From assembly GCA_029204225.1 (NCBI GenBank), contig CM055106.1, positions 34,692,361 to 34,756,360 on the forward strand: a stretch of DNA of 64,000 bases, given 5' to 3'. Both the position numbers and the translations under genes were made by a program. Shown here one piece after another: positions 59,401 through 64,000 of this stretch (positions are counted from its first letter, which is position 1; every line of letters starts with the position of its first letter). The notes below the pieces were generated by a model that worked only from the letters and a program-made list of their open reading frames with translations, was not told the DNA's origin and did not search any database. The DNA comes from Diphasiastrum complanatum. Its lineage: Eukaryota > Streptophyta > Lycopodiopsida > Lycopodiales > Lycopodiaceae.

Positions 59401-61627
59401 TCAGATTCAATTTTTGAATCTGGATATGCTGTAATCTAACAAAGAGATAGTGTTCAACAGCCCAATTTAGACATGCATATATGAGTCTTATTGGCTCCTT
59501 GTTCCTCTTATTGGCACGTTAGCTAATGAAGGACTTCCGTTAATATTGGTGAAAATAATCTTACGAACTACAGATGTAGTAGATGTTTAAGCTTGTGTAG
59601 CATTTGGGCAGTTTTTGTAGTGTTATTCTATAAGACTTGCTTTTCTCATGGTGAGTTGATGTTTTTGCAGTAATTTGCCGTCTTTTCCATAGAATTGTTT
59701 CTTCACTTCCTTATTCTGAAGCTGTTTTTTTGTCCCTTAGTGGGATACAGCAGGGCAGGAGCGATTCCGGACCATCACTAGCAGCTATTATCGAGGAGCT
59801 CATGGCATTATAGTGAGTTCAAGTAATCTGTATATGAATCCCAAACTTGAGCTACAGTATATGTGCCAGTTCAAAACTTCCTGTAATTCATCCATTGCTA
59901 GAATTTCAAGCTACTGGTAGACAGCGAGCTGTGCAGTTGATTTCTTGAAGTGATGGTTAGCCTTGTGATGACATATATTCATTTAATATCTCTCTTAGCA
60001 CTCTAAGCTCTTCAAGAACTGAGGCTAATCCAGAGGTGTTTCACATAAAAAGCTTTAAGATCATTTATAGAAGTAGAGGCCTAAATTTCTGGGGTCTGTG
60101 CAGGTGATCTATGATGTAACGGACCAGGAGAGCTTCAATAATGTGAAGCAATGGTTGAATGAGATAGATCGATATGCGAGTGAGAGTGTGAATAAGTTAC
60201 TTGTCGGGAATAAGAGTGATCTGACAGCAAAGAAGGTTGTTGACTCTCAAACAGCAAAGGTGATTATTGTAGCTATGTATTGTACAAGATACCTTGAATC
60301 TCTAGCAATCATTGGCCATGGTGCATCGCTTATTGGTGAATATATTATATGGATCAATGTTGCAGCGGATCGCGTTCCACTGCAACAGCGATCCGGAACA
60401 AACATTCCGGATCACCAGTGTTCCGGACAGTGGAACACTGTCCGGATTGCTTTTTTTTTTTAATTGATTTTTCTGCATAAAATTAAAAAAAAAAATCACT
60501 AAATGGTCTAAAAAAACGTTAATAGGAGCAGAAAAAAATTTACTTTCTGTCTAAACAATTTCAGACACCAATGAATCTGTTTTTTTGGAATTTTTTTTTT
60601 AGTGCACGTTTCGGGAAACTCTAATGGGATTTCCCGGATCGCGTTCCGGATCACGTTCCGGAATGGAACGTGCAATTTTGATATGGATGTTGCTTTACAC
60701 ATTTCATTGCACTCTTCTACCTGCATCCATAATTATTGCCTCTGTGATTGCCAATGGTGCATAAACTTTTTATTCCGTTTGATTTTCTTTAGGCTTCTTG
60801 TCACTAGTATCCGTTGCTTCCATATCGTGCTACGATGATGCAAGTTGACTTATTTATCTATAGTTACATTAAAGAATAATTGAATGACGTTACTAAACCT
60901 GTCAACTAGAATATCTGCGTCGAGATTAATTCAAATCTCGCAAATAATATTGCACAATATTGCAAGTCGTAATATTGCGCAAAGAGACTAATATTGCAAG
61001 TCGTCGTTGATGAGAGATGTATGTTTCACATTACTAATTTGTAATTTGGAAAGTATTCCCATCTGTGGAGTCCAACTGCAACTTTATTTTGATTTGCTTA
61101 TCAAAAGAAAAGGTTTTATCGTTGCAGCTTCAGCTTGTTCCTTGTCAAAATCACTCTGAAGTTCAGCTTCTTATCAGGCTGGCTTATGAAGATACTAGGC
61201 TCTTCGTTCTTCAATCTTTTGACCTTCAGCCTGTGTGTACACTGTACAGATGAGGGAATCTGGTTACTATGTGTTGGGTTTATGCAGGCTTTTGCTGATG
61301 AGATTGGGATTCCTTTCTTAGAAACTAGTGCAAAGAATGCAACTAACGTGGAACAGGCATTTATGACCATGGCTGCTGCAATCAAGAATAGGTGAACATT
61401 CTTACTTTTCATGTCCTGAATTTCATTTATGATTGGTACCAGCTATTCTTTGGTACTTGTGCACTCAATTCTTTTGATATTTTAGTTTTCTCCTCTGGTT
61501 GTTGATTTACTCATGACATTTGACTCTGTACAGGATGGCAAGCCAGCCAGCTTCAAATAGCACCAAGCCTAATACCGTACAAATGAACGGACGGCCTCTT
61601 CCTCAGAAGAGTGGTTGCTGCTCGTAG
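47432..61627 (+). CDS. RABD2: RABD2/Rab1-type small GTPase, eight exons
   Basis: Exons lie at 47432-47445, 48511-48583, 58387-58434, 58636-58683, 59741-59812, 60104-60259, 61288-61391 and 61534-61627, all with GT-AG introns and keeping frame to a TAG stop. The predicted protein has 202 residues, the usual Rab1 length. It has the P-loop GDSGVGKS (15-22), switch I ISTIGVDF with Thr40, WDTAGQE (62-68), NKSD (121-124) and ETSAK (149-153). It ends GCCS, with two cysteines for geranylgeranylation. The start [15 protein letters not shown] is diagnostic of RABD2. Rab1 proteins recruit tethers for ER-to-Golgi vesicle traffic on ER/Golgi membranes. Intron 2 is 9,803 bp because of a hAT element with a nested copia element, and intron 6 carries a MITE. 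No residue known to be essential is lost, so the gene looks functional. Confidence 0.95.
49745..50382 (+). pseudogene. hAT transposase N-terminus: BED-type finger and Pro/Ser linker
   Basis: [10 protein letters not shown] near 49788-49820 in one frame, and [13 protein letters not shown] shortly after in another, correspond to the C-x2-C and R-I-x-x-H-L parts of a plant hAT BED zinc finger, with a frameshift between. From 49985 a frame rich in AGPSRPS repeats ([12 protein letters not shown]) looks like a low-complexity linker. It is cut at 50382 by the copia insertion. Confidence 0.55.
50383..50757 (+). repeat. Copia 5' LTR (375 bp)
   Basis: It begins TGTTGAAATA and ends TTTGACA. It lacks 15 bases present in the 3' LTR near the GGCTTGTA motif. 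Confidence 0.95.
50758..50769 (+). other. Copia primer-binding site (tRNA-iMet)
   Basis: TGGTATCAGAGC directly abuts the 5' LTR. Confidence 0.95.
51181..55302 (+). pseudogene. Copia gag-pol polyprotein, nearly intact
   Basis: The likely start is [15 protein letters not shown] at 51181; an in-frame ATG at 51133 lies upstream in the leader. Gag carries [13 protein letters not shown] and a zinc knuckle [14 protein letters not shown] (~51950-51995). Protease [11 protein letters not shown] is near 52138. Integrase runs from [10 protein letters not shown] (52535) through DLWGPT and SDGGGEF to [16 protein letters not shown] carries [21 protein letters not shown] and YADDLV. RNase H has [14 protein letters not shown] and SSTEAEY. 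The order with integrase before RT is copia. TAG stops lie at 53011 and 53488, and two compensating frameshifts occur near 54395 and 54600, so this copy is non-coding as it stands. All catalytic motifs are otherwise present. Confidence 0.95.
55297..55686 (+). repeat. Copia 3' LTR (390 bp)
   Basis: It begins TGTTGAAATA after the polypurine tract, ends TTTGACA, and is followed by the AGGCC duplication. Confidence 0.95.
55692..57325 (+). pseudogene. hAT transposase: core, dimerisation domain and acidic tail
   Basis: After the copia insert, the frame 55744-56109 gives a DUF659-like core with [30 protein letters not shown] and ISDGWxDxR-type residues. A decayed middle (56110-56470) follows. The frame 56478-56960 contains [35 protein letters not shown] and KRRNRL, the hAT C-terminal dimerisation domain. 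A third frame (56951-57325) adds an acidic, RG-rich and Ser/Asp tail, which may be the transposase C-terminus after a frameshift. hAT transposases cut and paste DNA as dimers. Several frameshifts and stops prevent expression from this copy. Confidence 0.85.
60355..60680. mobile_element. hAT-type MITE in RABD2 intron 6
   Basis: The 326-bp element starts CAATGTTGCAGCGG and ends GGAACGTGCAATTTTG. The outer bases form an imperfect inverted repeat (CAATGTTGCA versus CAAAATTGCA). Identical 8-bp direct repeats ATATGGAT flank it at 60347-60354 and 60681-60688. The body is rich in GATCCGGAAC/GTTCCGGATC palindromes and homopolymer runs, with no coding capacity. Confidence 0.85.
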
Positions 61628-61850
61628 TTCTGGTGTCATGATTCAAAAACAGTTTGAATTCGCAGTTTACTCTGTTCTTTAACAAAGACACAGGCGACTC
61701 ATTGCTGCTTATTCTGCTGCTTGACTTCATTGGGAATGTATGGAAAAACTAGTAGGTAGTTTAATTTTAGTAGTTACTTTCGTATCGTTTATGTTGTATA
61801 GCTATTTAGCATGTAAATACGGCGGGTATCTCTTCTTGCCTGGTGATGGT
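61628..61850 (+). other. RABD2 3' UTR region
   Basis: Sequence after the TAG has no further exon features. The poly(A) site was not located; no AATAAA is obvious, as is common in plants. Confidence 0.5.
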
Positions 61851-64000
61851 TCAGTTTGGCCAGTAGAAAAATGTCAAAACACAGTCATTTCCTCAAAAAC
61901 AGGTGTATCAATTCTTGAAGGGGAATTAACCACCTTCCCTTTCAGAGATGTTGCACGATTTATGATAAATCTTTCCATCCATTCTTTGTGGTGGATTTAT
62001 CGACAACCTTTTTATAAAGACTCAAACATCCTTGGGGGAGGAATCTATCTTAAAGACCCATCCATGTGAAGTTAATATGTACAGCTAGGGTTATAAGTGC
62101 AAGTTTTTGGACCTCTATAAGCCAGGCTAGGTCATGTTACTTGGGTGATATTTTTGATAAAAGTTTGCAGCCAGAATACTGTAACTTAAACATAATTCGC
62201 ACTCATATTTCTCTAGATATTTCTGATTTTGTTAGATATGGAACTATGTTTCACTGAAATGTGTTTCATTTAATGAAACTCCGTTTCAAAAAGTCAGTTT
62301 CAAATGGACCGTTCGAAACAAATTTTATTTCAAAAAATTAATTAAATAAAAGAACTAATGTGTGGGTGTGAGAAATTTTTTTGGCATATGAAATTTTAAC
62401 GCGTTTTCGCATTCCGTTTCGGAACGATGCCCTCAAAAATAAAAAATACGTTTTTTTCACAAAGGATTTAATACATATAATTATAGTTAAATAATTGAAA
62501 AACACAAATATCGTTCCGACCAGGAACGTTCCGGAACGTTCGGAACGGAACGTTCCGACCCATTTTGGTCGGAACGGGCTTCTAAGTTTTAGTCATAACT
62601 CAATAAGGAATAGTGAATTATGAATACATTTTTCATTTGCATTGTGTGATGTATCTCAATGTCTCATTGAGTTCTTAGTCATCTAAGTGTGTCGATTATC
62701 AATCGTTTATATTTAAGACCATTGTATAGAGCTATAATCCATGTCTAGAGACTTGAACAACACTTGCTTTTCCTTTGACAAAAGTTTAGGAATCAAACAA
62801 AAAGAAAAACCCTAAAAACGTTTCGTTGTTTCTTTTTGGATAAAGCCGATTCTTTCCTGTTTCAAACATGTTTCAAACCTGTTGCAAAAAGGCTTTTTAA
62901 AAAGTTCCTCGAAACATTGATATGAGCGATCACTTCTCAATTCTATAAGTTCGTGTCTTTGTACCAATAGAGATGCCTTTGTAAACCAATTAAGCAAATC
63001 AAATTTTTTGTTAAAGTTCGAATTATTTTAGACACTTCTGGTTTTATTTTTGGTATTTTACCTTTTGTTTTGGGGTTCTTTTTGGTGGATAGCTGAGCAG
63101 ATTGCTTTCTATCTAGTATTTTGTGTTTCTTGGTAACTCTTGTTTACGTGCTATGATATTAGTTTTCAAATTTAATTTATATATTATTATTTAAGAAAAG
63201 AAAATCGTCGTTGATTGCCATTTAGTTCTTAGTCAATGCTAGGTGTATCCAAGAGAATCCTGATTCTTTTGAAACTGAGACAAAAATCTATGCTTATGTA
63301 CTGATGAGACATAAGCAATGTTGGTTGACTAAGATTTTAATTTTTAAATCTTTACCTTATGACATCATCAATTTCTCAAATTAAAATTGTGGATATATTT
63401 CATTCTCACACAAAGATATTTTGTTTCGTGTTTGTTTCTTAATCAGCTAGCTTTCGAAGATAAAATTTGTCGCTTTCATTTTCTCATTGCACATTTATGG
63501 GGTGTTGTCAGGACAAGGTTTTTCCAAAGACTGTGTGGACCTCAACAATTTTCAACCCATATAAATCTAATTGCGTCTTTCTCTTAATTGACATTGATCT
63601 CAAGTTTTCATGTATAACATCCTATTGGGTTTAAATAATGAAACTCAAAGTTGTTAAAAGCATGCTTTCACGTCATTGCTTGGGTTTTCAAGCTACTGCG
63701 TTGGTGGTTTAGACAAGTGTACTTTAAGCTATCAAAGGTTCTACGTGTTCAAGCACCATAGGCCTCAATGAAAATCAAGAGCTTGTTGCTTTCACTTACA
63801 CAACAACTAATGAGGTGTTTATAATTTAAGTTTGTCATATTTTGTAGGGAAACGACCAAGCTAAGTAATTGACAAGAGGCTTTATACTTGGCAACAATTT
63901 TATGGTTCTCAATTAGATGTCTTAACAAAATTGGCTCAGGCTGCGGCTGCTAACGGCCTCTTAGAAGCAATTTCGGTTGGCCAAGACGCCCACCAACAGC
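61851..64000. other. Downstream intergenic DNA with repeats
   Basis: Positions 62025-62190 repeat 11455-11640. A cluster of GGAACG/CGTTCC palindromes lies at 62390-62590, with GTTTCA-rich sequence at 62245-62340 on its left side. It may be another hAT-related MITE with worn ends. I see no gene to the window end. Confidence 0.4.

Overview
This window is nuclear DNA from a land plant with large introns and a heavy load of transposable elements. The clearest host gene is a complete eight-exon RABD2/Rab1-type small GTPase (47432-61627, + strand, predicted 202 residues) with plant-style GT-AG introns. Nearly everything else is LTR retrotransposons (Ty1/copia and Ty3/gypsy), hAT transposons and their small relatives. 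There are no bacterial operons, rRNA, tRNA or CRISPR features. The species cannot be read from the sequence. A 9.8-kb intron filled with nested elements suggests a large-genome seed plant.

Layout. 1-2.4 kb: diverged direct repeats, a fold-back inverted repeat and an isolated minus-strand primer-binding site. 2.5-2.8 kb: a ~27-bp minisatellite. 3.2-5.4 kb: the 3' half of a decayed minus-strand copia element with a probable LTR. 6.8-7.6 kb: the tail of a plus-strand gypsy element plus a putative LTR. 8.6-10.8 kb: a possible small host gene with a GC-rich leader exon and a 40-codon first coding exon containing one membrane segment. 11.86-12.11 kb: a hAT-type MITE with a perfect 8-bp target duplication. 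15.25-21.47 kb: a minus-strand Ty3/gypsy chromovirus with gag, protease, RT, RNase H, integrase and chromodomain, but only 39 bp of its 5' LTR.

22-44 kb is a nest of elements. It holds LTR-like repeats, a minus-strand reverse transcriptase relic of Penelope-like or algal type (25.8-26.6 kb), a copia gag-protease relic (27.9-29.1 kb), and one minus-strand copia element split into three pieces (29.08-29.67, 35.80-36.67, 43.58-44.04 kb). A plus-strand copia element (29.67-35.80 kb) occupies the first gap. The second gap holds a gypsy 3' end with its LTR (36.67-37.65 kb) and a minus-strand, apparently pol-less Tat/Athila-like element (37.66-43.58 kb). That element carries a tRNA-Asp-type primer-binding site, a ~150-bp tandem array, a 1.73-kb internal duplication that also copies the primer-binding site, and about 160 bp of (AG)n in its LTR.

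47.1-61.8 kb is the RABD2 gene. Its 9,803-bp second intron contains an 8.67-kb hAT element (49165-57836) with BED-finger, DUF659-like and dimerisation-domain remnants. That element is split by a young copia element (50383-55686, target duplication AGGCC, nearly identical LTRs). Intron 6 contains a 326-bp hAT-type MITE with a perfect 8-bp duplication and related termini. Thus one hAT lineage appears at least three times in 49 kb, twice inside the Rab gene. The GTPase should cycle on ER/Golgi membranes and regulate ER-to-Golgi traffic; the other coding sequences are selfish DNA and mostly broken.

All calls come from reading motifs, splice sites and repeats by eye. Family assignments based on short or decayed motifs are marked with lower confidence.
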